DNA of 64,000 nucleotides from contig CM037870.1 in NCBI GenBank assembly GCA_021292105.1, forward strand, positions 44,038,576-44,102,575, given 5' to 3'. Position numbers and translations under genes: made by a program. Source of the stretch: Anadara kagoshimensis. Lineage: Eukaryota; Mollusca; Bivalvia; Arcoida; Arcidae. Below the pieces are notes generated by a model. That model was given only the letters and a program-made list of their open reading frames with translations, had not been told where the DNA came from and did no database searches. Below are positions 40,301 to 55,451 of the stretch, one piece after another; position 1 is the stretch's first letter, and each line of letters begins with the position of its first letter.

Positions 40301-43300
40301 GGTATATATATGTATGGCCTTGATTGGTTTTTGCAATTTCTTCCTGCTTTTAGCAGCCTTGTTTCTTTTAACTGTAGTTACTATAAATAAACCTGACAGT
40401 CAGTGATGGGATTCACAGATGTGTATCATCCTCTATCTTACTTTAAAAATAAATACCAGAACCTATTAGGTGTCATTTATAGATATTTTATGTTGGAACA
40501 GTTTGTGAGCATGAGTTTTCTGGAGGATGATGGTGAAATCACTCTATGTACTTTATTTTGTAAATTCATTCCGCAAAAAGTGTACTTGTTTGCCAGATTT
40601 TCACTATATTGTGTTCATAAGAAGCATACTGTTATCAATCAGAAACAAATTTAGCAACCTATGTCCGAAACGCACAATGCCAAAAACAGTATTAAATGTT
40701 GAAAAATGGCAAATAAAGTTAAAACACAAACTTAGTCAGGGAAGTTGGGTTGGTTGCTTCAGAAGGGTAAACATGTCCTGTTTAGCTAGATACCATATAA
40801 GACACATTTTCCATGTATGATATAGTCTTGTTTATATGTTTGTCTAGGTGTCCACCTCACTTCTAAAGAGGTTTGGCTTAAAAAATGACACATATCTAGA
40901 GGTCATTTATGGTCAGTCAGTAGGTTATAGTACCTTGGGGTAAAATTGAAAAATAGGTTACACTGATATATGAATGCTTATTATTTAATGTCAAACATTT
41001 AGCTGTTGGCATAATTTTACAAATTGATCATCTGTTGTCACAAATATTTCTTGTTATTTATAAAATGTTTATTGTAACATTGCCATGAACATAAACAATT
41101 TTAGCTATTTTGCGATATACATGGAATTTCATTTTACTGCAATTTCAGTATTTCTCAATTCCAATGTTTCAGTAAGGCAATCTTGAGGTTGTAAAGTACT
41201 GTTTTGTATAATAGATTATGGTAGTACATCATTAGTCAGTTGTTCAAAGTGTGTGTAATTTACAATCTTGTCTGGTTATAACTTGTAAGTAATAAACTTA
41301 TAACAAATAATGACAGTTCTGTTTATATTGTTAGCTTCCTCAATCTTTCACCTACTAACTCAGTGATACTTCTTTCATCTTCCACCTACCAACTCAGTGA
41401 TCCTTCTTCCATCTTCTACCTACCACCTTGTTGGCTACTGTAAATATCCATAACGTTTTAACAACTGTTTGGATAATAAAAGTCTACTTGGGATTATTTC
41501 TACTACACAAAGATAGTGTCATTGCCCTTGCTGATGATGGTAAGAGGTGATGGCAATTGTTGAGTACTTGTACTTACAAACATTGTAAAAGTCTGAACTT
41601 ATTAACACAAATAAGTTGTTTATTTCATTAATAAACATTTATTCTATTTATACATTTTTCACACTAAAAACTTAAATACAAAAACTTAATTGTCATGGTC
41701 AGTTTTGTTGTATGCCATGGGTTTGCACTTAATTTGCCAGTTTTCAAAGTTTTGTTCTGGTTTTGGGATTGCGATTTGGACATGGACAGGTTTGCATTCT
41801 TTTTTGTTACATCTATGATTCCAACAGATATAGTATTTAAAGATAAACGGTATAAATAATTAAATACTGTCTTTGACTTTTATTAATCTGTTTTTGGAAT
41901 TAATTACAACCAGTTGTCCATTATAGGATCTTTCTTCTTTTTTCCAAGAAAGACTGATGTTTATTTCAAACTTCCATCCTTCTGTGGTCCTGACACTTGT
42001 TTGATTAGTTTTCATTTTGGTGACAATATGCTTAAATGAACTTAAGTTTCAATTTTGACCTTTACAGTTAATTGGACAGTCTTGAAAGATACGTTTGAAG
42101 GGCATCATTGCTAAGAAAAACATTAGAATACAACTTACATGTATAAAATTGGTATTGTATACTCTTGATTTAGCTGTTATAATCATTTTGAACACATGGT
42201 TGCTTTACCAAGTTTTTTTGAGCTAAAAACCTTAGTTAATTTTGCAAACAGTATTTTATTGTAAAAGTTGCCTTTCAAAAGCTATAAGATTGTTAAGGAA
42301 ACAGATTCAGTACAGACTGAAAGTGTTTGTTTCTAGGATAGATCTGGCATAATATTGTTGTTTTTACATAGTTTCTGAGTAATAGCTGGCATAATTGTAA
42401 ATAGAAAAAACACCAGTTGCTGAAAACAGCCAATAAATTTTAACCTTGACGTCTCAACTACTACCTCCATCTATAAATTCCAATGCTAATTGTTTGTTTT
42501 ATCTTATAAATTGTTCTGATGCTACAAGTTAAGTCATTGACACCATTATGTTCTTTTATCCTCAAACTAAAGGTAAAAACAGAAGTAGTTTTGGACAAAT
42601 CCCAGACTTAATTTCTTGTATTTGTCTTACCTCTGATAACCTTTTATATACAGTACAGGCCTGTCCAAAGATTAACACAAATTACCTAATGTATAAGCAC
42701 CAAATCACCAACTCATTGGGACTCCTTGTTGGCTATCTCTCTGCAACTGCTATTTAGCTCTCAGTAGCTTTTTAGGACACTAGCTATCCACATCTCAGTC
42801 ACTGGGCAGCCAGGCTTCAACACCTTTCTGTAAGCTAAGTGTTGAACTTCGACAGGTCTGTACTGTTTATAAATAAGGACACACTGAATTAATAGATTTT
42901 CGGGATCTTTGCCATAGTATCTGGTACTGAACAGTACCAATAACTTTTGACATAGAGAAGTTTTCTTGTTTTTGTAACGTTACCATGGCAATGGGTTATT
43001 TTTCCTTGTTATTGTAACATAACCATAGGAATGGTTTTCACTGCCACTTGTTAAGGAGTCTGTTAACCCTATATTCTGTGATTAACAATGACAGTATTCT
43101 TCATTTATCAGGCTGTTTCTTCATCATCCGTTCATACCTACAACCTACTAAATAGCCATTAGTTTATTGTAGATTTATATCTAATAATAACCTTCATTTT
43201 AGAGCTATTGTTTTGTGGTCTTGGAGGTTAACTGTGTGTGTGTTTCCTGTCAGAAAGTCTAAAATCATTAGATATGACAATGGAATATTGTTTGCTCTAA

Positions 43301-46300
43301 TTTGTGTTGTTGTTACCTAGTTGTTGTAAACTGCTTACATGATGATGGGGTTTTGGTTACATTTTATAGGTTAATTTTGGAAACGTTTCTTCCGTACTCA
43401 TTAAATTTATTAACGGTACACAGGTATTTCTGTTTGTTTTGTAAAATGAATATTTGATAGTAAAAGCTCTTACAACATTCCTTTTCTATATTTGCAATGA
43501 TTTAGATCATTAAAATTCTGGTATAGTTCATATGTAAGTGATTACCTAAAAATAGAAACATTGGCTCAGAATTAGACTATCAGTATTCACTAGCTATCTA
43601 TTTCTTGGCAACTCAGCAGGATAGCTTTGAACCTTTTCTGTTAGCTCAATGTTAAATGTTCAACAGGTCTGTACTGTTTATAAATAAGGACATACTGATT
43701 TAATAGTTTTTCGGGATCTTTGCCATAGTAAATCATATAAATGATGAAAATAAGTGATTTCCTAAAAATTAATAACATTGGCTCGGAATTAGACTTGCAA
43801 TATTCATGGTACTCGTTGGCTAAGAATTGGTCCAACTCAGGTTATTGGCTCAAAATTTTTATTCGCACCCATATAACTGGTTGGCCCAGAATTTGTCTTG
43901 CAATAGTCTTGGTTGGCTCAGAATTGTTTGGTCCAATCATGTAACTGGTTGGCTCAAAATTTGTTGGTTTGGCAATATTAGTAGTTGGCTTAGACTTGGA
44001 AATATCTATTGTATCAAAAGTTCACAATAGATTGGCTCAAATGATCTTTGAAAAAGCTTTGATAAAGTTTAGTCATAAAATTTTCTTAAAGTATCACCTC
44101 AAGGTCAATCTGATAATATGAAAAAGATCAAAATGCATTTGTACAGATATGACTAATTGTCTTTATCTAATTATTGAAAACTAAATTATTCTTGGAATAT
44201 GGACTAATTAACTAATTCTTGTTACTTATCATCTTAAAGCTTAGCTATGTCATGCATTAAAAACGTCAAAGAAATGAGTGGAATTTCTCAAATATTAGTG
44301 ATTGTAGCAGGTTTTATGACCTTTCATGCACACTGTTTTAGAGTGTAATTTAAGTGCAGTACATTCCACGGAGTACCACAGCACCAGATGGACCGTATTA
44401 ACATGGAGGTACAATAAACAGGAAGTATCTACACTTGTCAGGATTTACCTCTAATGTATAGTACACCTGTTTTGTTTGTCAGAATTTTGCATTTTTCTGT
44501 CTCCTGATAGATCTGTTTATAAGATGTTTTTTGTCAAGAAAATGTATTTTCTGTTTACTTAAGTTTGTCTTTTTTGACATACTAGTATCTGTTAAATCCT
44601 GTTTGTCTGTCTGTTGTTGTTCATCTTAAGACATAAAGTTAAAAACATTTATATCCTGGAACTCTTAAGTTCTTTTTGTTTCATTTAATCATCAAAAAAC
44701 AAACATACCAAAGTAAGAATAATCTTTGAGAACTGGCAAATTTAATTAAACACATAAACTTCCAACAGGGAAGTGAGGCTTGGTGCTTAGGAAGGGTAAG
44801 CATCTGTTTAGCCACCACGTGTGTAATCAAAATTTTAGAATGAAAGGAACATGGGAATATGGGATGTCAAATATATTCAGGATACATTGGATACAGATCA
44901 TTTGTCTTTTGGGGCTGTTTTGAATTTTAAGATTTAACCATATAAATGCAACTAAATCTTTTTAAAAGTCAGGAATCAAATTAATTTTTTCAAGAGTCAA
45001 AAATCGACTTGATGGTCAAGATGTATCTCTTCAATCATCAGACTTCATGGACTCCATTTTATGACATAGAGTTGAGGAATTCTGTATCTACTGGAAGTCA
45101 TCATTGATGGTTCATGACTAGGTGATAATTAATGTATACTAGCGGGACTAATCATGCAGTACCATACTATCATAACTTATCAGAACCTAGTAACTGTACT
45201 AAAACACTGCAGGTACTATCATATGTGTTCTATAAATATGGCTTATATTAGAGCCAAATTACTTCACAATGGCGTTTCAAATTAAATTATCAAAATTCCA
45301 ATCACATGTTGGGGCAGGTTATTGAGTAAATTTTATTTTTCAAATCATTCACACAAAATTCCAATCACATGAGGAGGTTTTGGGTAAATTCTTGATTTTC
45401 AAATCCTTTAAAAAAAATTCAGATGTTGAGGCAAGTTATTGGGTAACTTTTTTTTCCAAATCATTTCAACAAAATTTCATCAGATGTCATAGATTATTGG
45501 ATATAGTTTTACTTCTTGTCATGTCTTGTGACTTAGCTTTGCTGATGTCTAGATTTCTGTCATTATGAATTTCTATGTATAAGTACAAACAGTTGTCCTT
45601 GCCAATTCTTGTTTGTTAGTACTAGTAAAATGATACTTTTTTCTACTTTTGGCAAAGTACTATGTTATTGTTTATAGAAGATAGTGAATGCCCAATTTGA
45701 TGGAAATAATTTTTTCTGTACATCCAGTCTTTATTCATTCAGTCAAATATTGTTTGGTGTTGAAAGATTATTTCAAATTAAATGTATTTAAAACTTTAGC
45801 TGCCATGGCAATTATCCGAGTTATCAAAATAACATTTTCCAGCCCATTAATCAACTTCTGGTTGCCATGACATTTTCCAGAAAACCTTGTAATTGTTCAT
45901 CATACAGCTGATCCTTACTAAAATTAAGAAGTTCAGGGGGAAAGTTAATACCCCAGTAATTGAATTATAAATTTTGAACCTTATCTCACTATTAAAATAA
46001 CATCTTGAAGAAATTTTTTCTTTCCAAGCTCCTGCCTCCTGACTTAAATCTTTTTGATGAGACCTGTACATATTTTGATAAACACTAATTAAAGTTTGTT
46101 CTTGCATACCTAAAATTGGGGTTCACAACAGGGAATTTTCAAAACATGTAGTAATTTATTGAACATGTTATGCTGTTGATGCGTTCTTTAGAATCTCTGA
46201 ATGGTGTGTCAAAAAATGGGGGTTACAGTAGGACTGGATCTCTGGCGGTTAAGGGAATATTTTCCCATGAGGGAACCCATATTACTTGTTGAGTCTTTGA

Positions 46301-46635
46301 ATGAGACAAGATAGTTGGTAGCACTATTGAATGGATGGTTTATAAATTGCAGTGTTAAAAGTATTACACAGTAGTTGGTACATCTTACTGGCTGTCTGAG
46401 TTGTAGGTAGTGGTAGCTCATATCCTCTTAAGGTAATGGGTTTACTCATACATAAGATATGGTTGTTATCACATTAATTACTCTTTGCTTATCCTTTTGT
46501 GGGGCTCCACACAGGGTGTTTCAAAAAAGTTTTTTTTCTTCAGATCTCTTATCACAAAGTTAATATGAAATGAGCAATAAGTAGCAGTTATAAACAGATG
46601 ATTTAAATATAAATATACCCAGCAACAATCAGTCA

Positions 46636-46669
<34 letters not shown>

Positions 46670-49600
46670 ATTTAACCCCTTTCAGAAACTAAAGTTGATG
46701 AAGAATATTGAAAAATTCTCTCTCTCTTAACTCCATTCAGAAACTCGTAAAGTTAAACCTACATGTATTGAGGAACTAAAGGTTATGTAGAATATTAAAA
46801 ATATTAAAATTATTGGTTGAGCAGTAAACTATTCAGTTGGCACATACATATACTATATATACTTCAGATATGATATTGGCTGGAACATGTTTGTTTGATC
46901 TGTACATCAGGTAGTAGACATGTTTAATTAATATATAATGATCTGAGGCTTAGGGATGGTAATCTTACATATTCTTTATTAACTACATTTATTAGTGTGG
47001 GGGTGGTACATACTGGATAAAGATTAAGATATGTAATCTATATTGGGATTATCATTATTGGACAAGATATTTCTGTGTATCATTCCACAATGTTATAAAA
47101 TATTATAATAAGAGGTATAATAATTGTATAAGTAACATCAGATGCATAGTCTGGTTTGATTATATATGCTGAGAATAAAAGAAAAGCAGAGAGAGAGAGG
47201 GAGAAAAAAGAGAGAGAGAGAAAACCATTGCACCAGATGCATGGTATGGTTTGATTATATGCTATGAAAGATTGTTGTTGTAATGTTGTTTAACATCACA
47301 TCAGAAATTTTTCAGCTACTTATGATGAGAGCAAGTTTATTAATTTCTAAGGATCATTCTCGGAACAAGTTCATGTTTGCATGAGATGTATTTATTTTGT
47401 GGTCTGTCTTGACTTGATACTAGCTCACCAAGTTAGTATGCTGCAGATAAACATACCACTCCCCCAACACCAGGTGAGGAAACAGACCTCAAATTTTAAA
47501 TTAAAGTGTTATCTACAAAATGAGAGAGTTCGAGTTTAATTCTTCTTAAAGAGGGGGGAGGAAAGTTACTATTATATCACTCTTATACATGATTATTTGG
47601 TGATGACTTCATTTAATTTTTCCAGTCACAAGAAACATTCCATCATTCCATATTTTAGTTTTTCACATTGATACACCAGTCTGACTTTTAAATAGTTTTA
47701 CTAGTACCAACCAATTTCTTTTCAGTGGCCATGATAATAACACACTGTTCCGGGTCCTATTTTCACAGTCATTTCTTAACTATTATGATACGATTTTCCT
47801 TTGAAAATCATCAAATTTTGACAATTTTAATTGGAACTATGAATTCACATTTCTGACAGAAATAAATACAGGTGTTATATGTTTGAAGTGGAATTCAAAA
47901 TGGGACCCTAAATCCATATATATACATACATATTGTCAAAATCATTAAGATTTCAAATTTACCAGATTTAAGGAAAATGTTAGTTAAGTAATGATTGTGG
48001 AACTGATGCCTCAGCTGAAAAAACAACAAGCAGAGATTAATATCTTAATATTTTAACTCAAAAATACCTTTATTAGCATTCAATGGCTAGAAAAACTTTA
48101 TATTACATAACTTGAGGACTGTATGTGGATATCTAACTTGGGTTGCAATGCCTATAAAAAGTCGCTATTTATAAGTCATTCTGGTGTTACTTATCAGCCG
48201 GTAACAGGCATGTCAGTTTTATAGTTATTTATTTTTTTGCATATTTATTTTTTTTTTTACTTATATGCATGTTTTAGCATTTATATAACCAATCGGCATT
48301 GTTTTCAGACATCAATCAAAATGGCATGGCAGCTCCTCCATCTCTGGATATGGTGCAGCAATCTCGTCAAATATCACAACAAAGTCAACAGTCCAACCAC
48401 TCTCAGGGACCATTGGATGGGAATTTATATGCGGTGGTTACTAAAAGAAAGCATGAACAAGTTGAAACATCAAACACAATATTACACAATGGCACAACAT
48501 ATCTACAGAATGGTTCATCACATACATCAAGTGTGGATTCTGGTATATCTGCATCATCTTCGGGTATACACTGCTGTTTGCATGCTTATTTATTTAGCTT
48601 ATTATAACAAAATGTCTTTAAATTTGGATTCAGAAAAATTTAAAAACTGCTAATTAATGCATTTTTTAAGTAACACAGATAACCAGAATCATGTTTTGGA
48701 GTTTTTTGGGTTTTCATTGTCATCCTGTCCTTTTCTGTAGCTCAAACAGACTAAAAAATAAAGTCTGATGAAATTCAGTTATCATTTCAATGACTATTTC
48801 AGTCCTGTATTATAGAATTACTAAAGAATACTTAGCTTTCTTAATAAAATCTGTAGGTCTGGTCTTGTCAGGGTTTGTGGAAGATATAATGGTTTATATG
48901 AAGATTTCATAAACCTTTGACACAAAGAATCATCATGGACATTGTTTTAATCTCAACAATCTTCATAGAAATGTGGTATAGGCATTTTGAATAAAAAGCA
49001 TTTTTGTATTATCATTTTGGTTGCTAAGTAACAATTCATTTAAACACATTTGCTGTAACATTCTCTTCTTTCTTGTATCTCATATATATACATTTATACA
49101 AAATTAACATATTTTTACACAAATCTTTTTTAATTGAAATTTAGACATTAATGAGAGATTTTAATTAGTTCCTTTTAGTTTTCTATTGTTGATTTTGCAA
49201 ATGTGTTTTCATAATATTGCATTGAATGATTTTAATTTTTAATATTGATAAATTTATTAGCTATATATTTTAATTCTAATTTTGCATAACTTTTCAAAGT
49301 TTTGTTCATGGTAGTATTGGGTTTTATACTGCATGCTGTACACTAATTTTCTTAAATGGTTTTTCGTAATTTTCATTCAGTTAGATTTCAGCAAAAAGAA
49401 GCACCATTGATGTATTTTATCTGTAAAAAAGACATATTTATCACTTGAAAAATCAGGTCCCTTCAGTGACCTGCCAAAATATTATCATATTGTGCATGAG
49501 CATGAGTTTAAAAAAATGGAAAAAATTAAGTTAGCAAATTTCTAGGGACAAAAGAAAGGTTCTTTGTTTAATAAAGAGATAAAAACACTAACACTTTAAT

Positions 49601-52600
49601 TTTTTATAAGATGCATAAAAATGAAAAATTTCTGACATGATCAAATTAATTTTTGTAACCTTTAAAGGGAGATAACCCTTATTAAAGGAACATAGCAACA
49701 TTACTGCCCTTTTAATATTGCATTATTATATATACTATGATTAACCATATACATCTTATAAAACGATTTCATTCTAACATAAAACTTACTATACATAACT
49801 AGTCCTTTTGCTTATGCCAGATAGTAAAATACAATGAAATGCATTTTGTAAATATTCTGTTATACTGTACTGTGTACACTAAAACAAATAGTATGAAGAT
49901 TGTTTTTATAATACCAGTGACTACTATAAATTCCTTTGGCTTTTAGTGCCATCATCCTGTCCCATACAGTCTTGTTTTAAATTTTTTGGTGAACATTTTC
50001 CTAAGAGCTACTGTAAACCAGAAAATTTGACTGTGTGTACACAAAATGTTGGTGCACTAAATAAAAAAATGCATTTAAGATATTCCTTATGTAAAGTACA
50101 ATCACTAAAATGATTATATTCTGATGTACAGCAGTTTCCAGTATTACTATATTTGGGGTCCAGTGATTTATGCTGTCTTCTGACAGCATTTCAAAAATTT
50201 AAAGTCAGTATTGAAGATGGTTTTCAAGATATAAATGTCTGCACCTTGAAAATTTCTCATCAATTTTATAGAAATATTGATGGTAATTTGACGTTTAAAA
50301 AAACCAACAAGAGATGTCTCCTTCCATTATTTCTCAGTATGGTTCCATGGTATGTTTTTCAGATATGCAAATATGAATATACTTAACACAAACTTTACAA
50401 ATAAAATATGACCTCACTGTGATTTAGGTTAAGATGAAAGACATTATGGAATATAAGGTTCTGTCTTTCCTACCTTGCCTTGGATATTGTACCCATTACT
50501 TCTTAGTTCTTTGTTTTCATATTCTTAACATGCATTGCCATGGAAACAAGACATTTATTTATGAGCATCTCTTGTCAGAAAAACCTTATTATACATTTCA
50601 CTAAACGCTTACTTTGCCCTAATTTTTCTTTATTTTCTCTTTTCAGGCATGATGGGTTCAAGTATGAGTCCACACGGTATGAACGATTCAATGCAACAAA
50701 GTTATAGTTCAATGAACACGTCAAAATCAAGTTATAGTAGTTCATTGCCAAAACAGTCTGTAAAACCACTGGATGAACAGACACAGTTAGATGTGATACT
50801 AAGCGACTTGTTAAATGACCAAGTGTTTGTCACAAGTCCTCAGAGTCCCCCAAAAAGTGGTGCTAGTACATTAACCAAAGACAGTAGAACATTTCGGACG
50901 TATGACTCAAAAGTTAGTCCGGACGGTAAAACTACTTACCAAAGTGCTGAAGTTACGTATAAAATGCCGGGAGGATATCGCGAGGAACGGAATTATACTA
51001 TGACATCTAAATCTGCAAGTGATGATGGTAAATTCGTGCCTGCTGGAGCATTTAGTTATACAACCTCGCCAGAACTTGCGCGGAAATCTGAAAGTCAACG
51101 GACAAATACTCTTCCTTATAGGACAGACTACGATAATAGATACCATAGTGAATCTTCATATAATTACAGAACATTAGATGGTCAGCATTCATTATCTGAT
51201 AGTGATCAAACTTCATCATGGTTGCAGCAACAGCAAAGTAAATTACGACAGCGAAAAGATAGCAAAGATGATAAACGTGTTGAGCAAGAAAAGAAATTAG
51301 TAGAAGAGTTACGTTCTGCACAGAATAAATATTATACAAAACGTGCTCAGAATGAGGCTGAGGAACAGGCTGTAATGGAAAGTTATAAAATGTCACCACC
51401 ACCTCCTCCTTTGTCTAATGGACCGATCTCGCCATCGTACCCAGGTGGTTATAATACAGGTGACAATAAAACATTTACTACACAAACTATTAGAACTGAA
51501 TCTAGAAGCTATGGTGCTAATGCAGCTAACAAGCCTCCCCCTTCACCTGGCCAAACGAGAGTCATCTTGACTCCAGGTGGCCCCCTATTGTACCCCCAGT
51601 TAGAACGAGCAGCAAAGATTTTATGCAACAACGATCTCGTACAGGAAGCACAAATACATCATGGCAGACATCTTCTTCACAAGGTAAACAGTTGACAAGA
51701 CAGTTATCAGACACCACTCATGACAGAGACCAACCACAACCACTTGTAAAAACTATTACAATAACTACCACCCCTCCACATTCTCCTCGCCCCTTTTCTC
51801 CCCAGTCACAGCAAAAATCATATTCGACTTCTTCTTATACTTATAACACTTCGCAGCAAAGATCCAAGGATGATTTAGATTTTCGAAGAACCCTTCCTCG
51901 GCATTCTCCAACCAAGACAAAGGTTACAGAAGTACAAGAAATGAGCTATCCTGAAGGCCCAAAGAAAACACATTACATCACTGAAGTATATGTCCACCGC
52001 TCAGCTGGAGGAGATAGAAGCGGTGCAGGTAGGTGGCGCTGACTGACTGTCGGAATCCTCCTCCTGTATTCTGTCGAATTTTGAATGCACATTAGAAATC
52101 CTTCATTTAAATGTAACCATTGTTTAATACTCTCTGGTTGGTGCATCGGCCTGTTTGTAATGAAAAATGAAGGAGAGTTTTTTATAAGCTTTTAACAACC
52201 AATTTTGAAAAATTTATGAATTATTTGAATTGGGTTATATTAATCAGCATGATAGTTCTAAGAGCGTAAAATCTTAACAATTTACAAATTTCGGTTTTGG
52301 CTGATATATGGACAAAGCTTGATGTCCTTTTATGCTTCTATAAGTGTATAATGTCCATCCCAGTCTAATCTTCAAAATTGTCTGATTTGTAAGTCAATTC
52401 CTTTTCTTTCAAAATAAAACCCTTTTCCCTACTATGACTCTGTGACTTTAGTTGTAACAATGCATGAAATATTACAATATGTTCATTCTATACTTCTACT
52501 TTCACTTTAGAATGTCTTTATTTTCAAATTTAGAAATTTCAATGTCCTATTGAAATCTCAATTAGAATAAGGGTATGAAAATTTAGCCTAGAACCAACAA

Positions 52601-55391
52601 AAATTGGTCTATGGTTCCATTATTTGCATGACAGTTATATTGTAATTGACATCTTAAGTAGATTTGTCAAACTTGGCTTTTCCTATTGAAGAAAGGGGTT
52701 CTGTAATACTAGTTTTCCATTGTATAAACTCCAGACATATATGACCTATCCCAGCAACCAATCCTGACATGATCAACCAATCAGAAGAGACCTGTCCCAT
52801 TATGCTACCCTGTCTGACACCTTGTCTGTTGGACCAGATGAGCGTAAATGTCCCAAAAGACTCCTGTTTATGATGTTGTTGCATGAATGTTGTTGTATAG
52901 ATCTATTATTTCAAATGCCCCTAAATATACTTAATGTATTCAGGCAAGTTCAAGTAAATTCATTCTTTGGCTGTATTTAGTTTTCAAAACCCAGGGGACA
53001 TAACCCTGTATGTGCTTAATGAAGGTAAATTGTATCTATGCTTTTTTACTTGAATTTGCATGAATTTTAAATTTTATTTTTGTAACAATTTTTACGGGTA
53101 AGCAGTACTAATAATGGTGGTGGACATTTTAACTAATTTTGTTTCTTTTTTAATTAACCTTCTTTTTTATTTGTTTAATTCTATTTCTAACACAAATTTT
53201 CAATGTTTGATTTCAATATTTTCCTTTATTTTTTGTTCACTGAATTTAGAATCTTTGATACCTTTTTAAGAGCTTTTAACACAATTTGTTTAATATGCTT
53301 GGTGTATTTTGCCCACTTAGTGTCCACAGTTTATTTTTCACATATTAATATTTTTGTATGTTCTTAAGTCATTCAATCACCAATGCAAAATTATTTACAA
53401 AAACTGTAAAACCAAATTGAAAGTTAAAACAAATTCACAAAATGTGATGCTTAAGAATTAATTTAACTCATGACCCTCCAGTCATAGAGTCTAAGTGGGG
53501 TCAGGTACTGTGGAAGGGAAAGTGTCTGCAAGCTCGTTTCTTTGAAGTGAGATCAGGTGCTTGGGAAGGGATAGTGTCAGAAATTGTTCTGAGTTTTTTG
53601 TACCTTTAGATCTTGTACCAGGGTGGTATAAAAAATGTATGTATAAAGATTTCAGACACCAACTAGATGAACATCTCCAATCAAACTGAAGATGTCAGTT
53701 ATTTGGTTTACATTAAAAAGCTATGGTTCTTATTTTACAATATTTAGAATTTTCTTTATGTATACTTTAATTTTCAAAAATTTAATGAAAAGGGAAAATA
53801 ACCTTTCTGATTCCTTGGTTTTGATTAGGGTTGAGTTTTTGTCCATTGAACTATGTGGTTCCTTAATCATGATTATTGAAGGGAACATATTTGATGTTTG
53901 AAGTTGGCTCTCACAACTGTTCACTATAACAGTAACAGATATTTGACTAACATTTGGGACATTTTTGACAATCACAGAATACCTTATTTTTTCAGATGAA
54001 ATCAATGGTATATGATATTTTATTAATTCAGAATGTTGTGAACTTCTTAATACACTTAAATTGTAATTCAATTTTGTAAAGTTCACAGCTATTTTTATTT
54101 AAATTTTTAAAACGTAACTCTTAAAAGCTTTAAATGTGTTTTATTTATTTATTAAAATGCACTGATTTTCACATGCTTTATAAATAACAAAATCAAGTAA
54201 AACCTTGATAACATTTATCTTTGGTTTACACTTAGGGTAGGTCTTTTTAGAATAGTCTAAAATAAAAAAAGCTTAATTGATTCATACAAATTTTTATGCT
54301 AAAATAATGAAAAATGCTCAAATTTGAAAAAAAGAAATTGACTTTGCATTGCAATTATGGCTTTGCTTCTCTTAGCATGCTTTTAATTTGTTGCTTATAA
54401 TTTTAATTCTTGATTGAATATTTGCTTTTCATTTTTATTAAAATTTTATTTTTGTTTGATTTTTGTATTTTTCTGACATAATACTATTTCTTGTATTATT
54501 ATTTTCTATGAATTTTGTTTAAGAAATGCAGTATGAGACAATATTATTGGTTTTATAAATTAAATCATAATTTTCAAGTTTAAAAAGGGAGATAATTCTT
54601 TTGATCATACTGCATTTTGAAATATTGTATTAATTAATACTACTGGTAGTACCAGCCATCTTAAACCTGTACACACATTAATTTTTATTTTTCCTTATCA
54701 TTTAGATTTTATTTTCTATACAATTATGTTTTAATTTCTTCATTTAATTTATATTTATTGACCTAAGAAATGAGTGTTATGTTCTATTACACAAAATTTA
54801 CCACAGGACTTGTATAAAATTATTTTTTTTTTACTGAATTTAAAAATTGATCTGTATAGAATTATTTTTTTTTTACTGAATTTTAAAATTGATCTAAGAA
54901 TATTATTTTCTCTTTTTTTAAGATATGTAGATGATTTTTTCAAGCAAGTTTTTTTATTCAAATTTTAATCACATAGGAACAATTGATAGAACAGAGAAGA
55001 AAGAAACTTTAGAACGAGATAGAAGCCGCTTAGATGAGCTAGAAAAATCCCTTCAGGCAGCTCAGAATTCAATAATAGCCACACAGCCACAATGGCAAAC
55101 ACAACAAGTAGCAGGTAACACAGCAGATTTCAAGGAGCAAACAGTTACAAGAAGGGTAGAAACACGACGATATGAAACAAACTATCAACAACAACAACAG
55201 CAACATCATCAAGTAGTGAGTAGTTATCCTGATCGTCATCTGCCCGAGAGATCACGGAGCATGTCACCTGTGTGGGATAATGTCAACACGCATGTCGATG
55301 TAGTATGTATATCATTAATATTCACACTAACAACATCAGTGGCAGATTCCTGGCCATCATATCATTTTTATCACATTGGAATTTTTTGGGA

Positions 55392-55451
<60 letters not shown>

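Larger units (their letters stand above)
34644..48308 (+). other. Intron 11 (13.7 kb)
   Basis: GTAAGA...TTGTTTTCAG. The largest intron. Holds several minisatellites, one MITE1 copy, MITE2 copies, and repeat families C and D. Short frames (up to 97 codons) show no recognisable domain. Sequence around 39260-39540 is less repetitive and slightly richer in CpG, but I cannot assign it. Confidence 0.6.

Noticed and set aside
48237..48653. 138-codon frame overlapping exon 12
   Set aside because: Different frame from the tensin peptide GPLDGNLYA, hydrophobic/aromatic nonsense composition; a shadow of the real exon.
50907..51402. Minus-strand frames of 79 and 116 codons under exon 13
   Set aside because: Antisense shadows of a long coding exon, without independent support.
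51577..51599. 23-base GT...AG 'intron' that would fix the exon 13 frame
   Set aside because: Far below a workable spliceosomal intron length, with no branch point. A missing C in one of two C5 runs explains the frame more simply.
54931..54976. Upstream extension of exon 14 ([11 protein letters not shown]...)
   Set aside because: Intronic T-rich sequence before the CACATAG acceptor. Phase from exon 13 requires the join at 54977.
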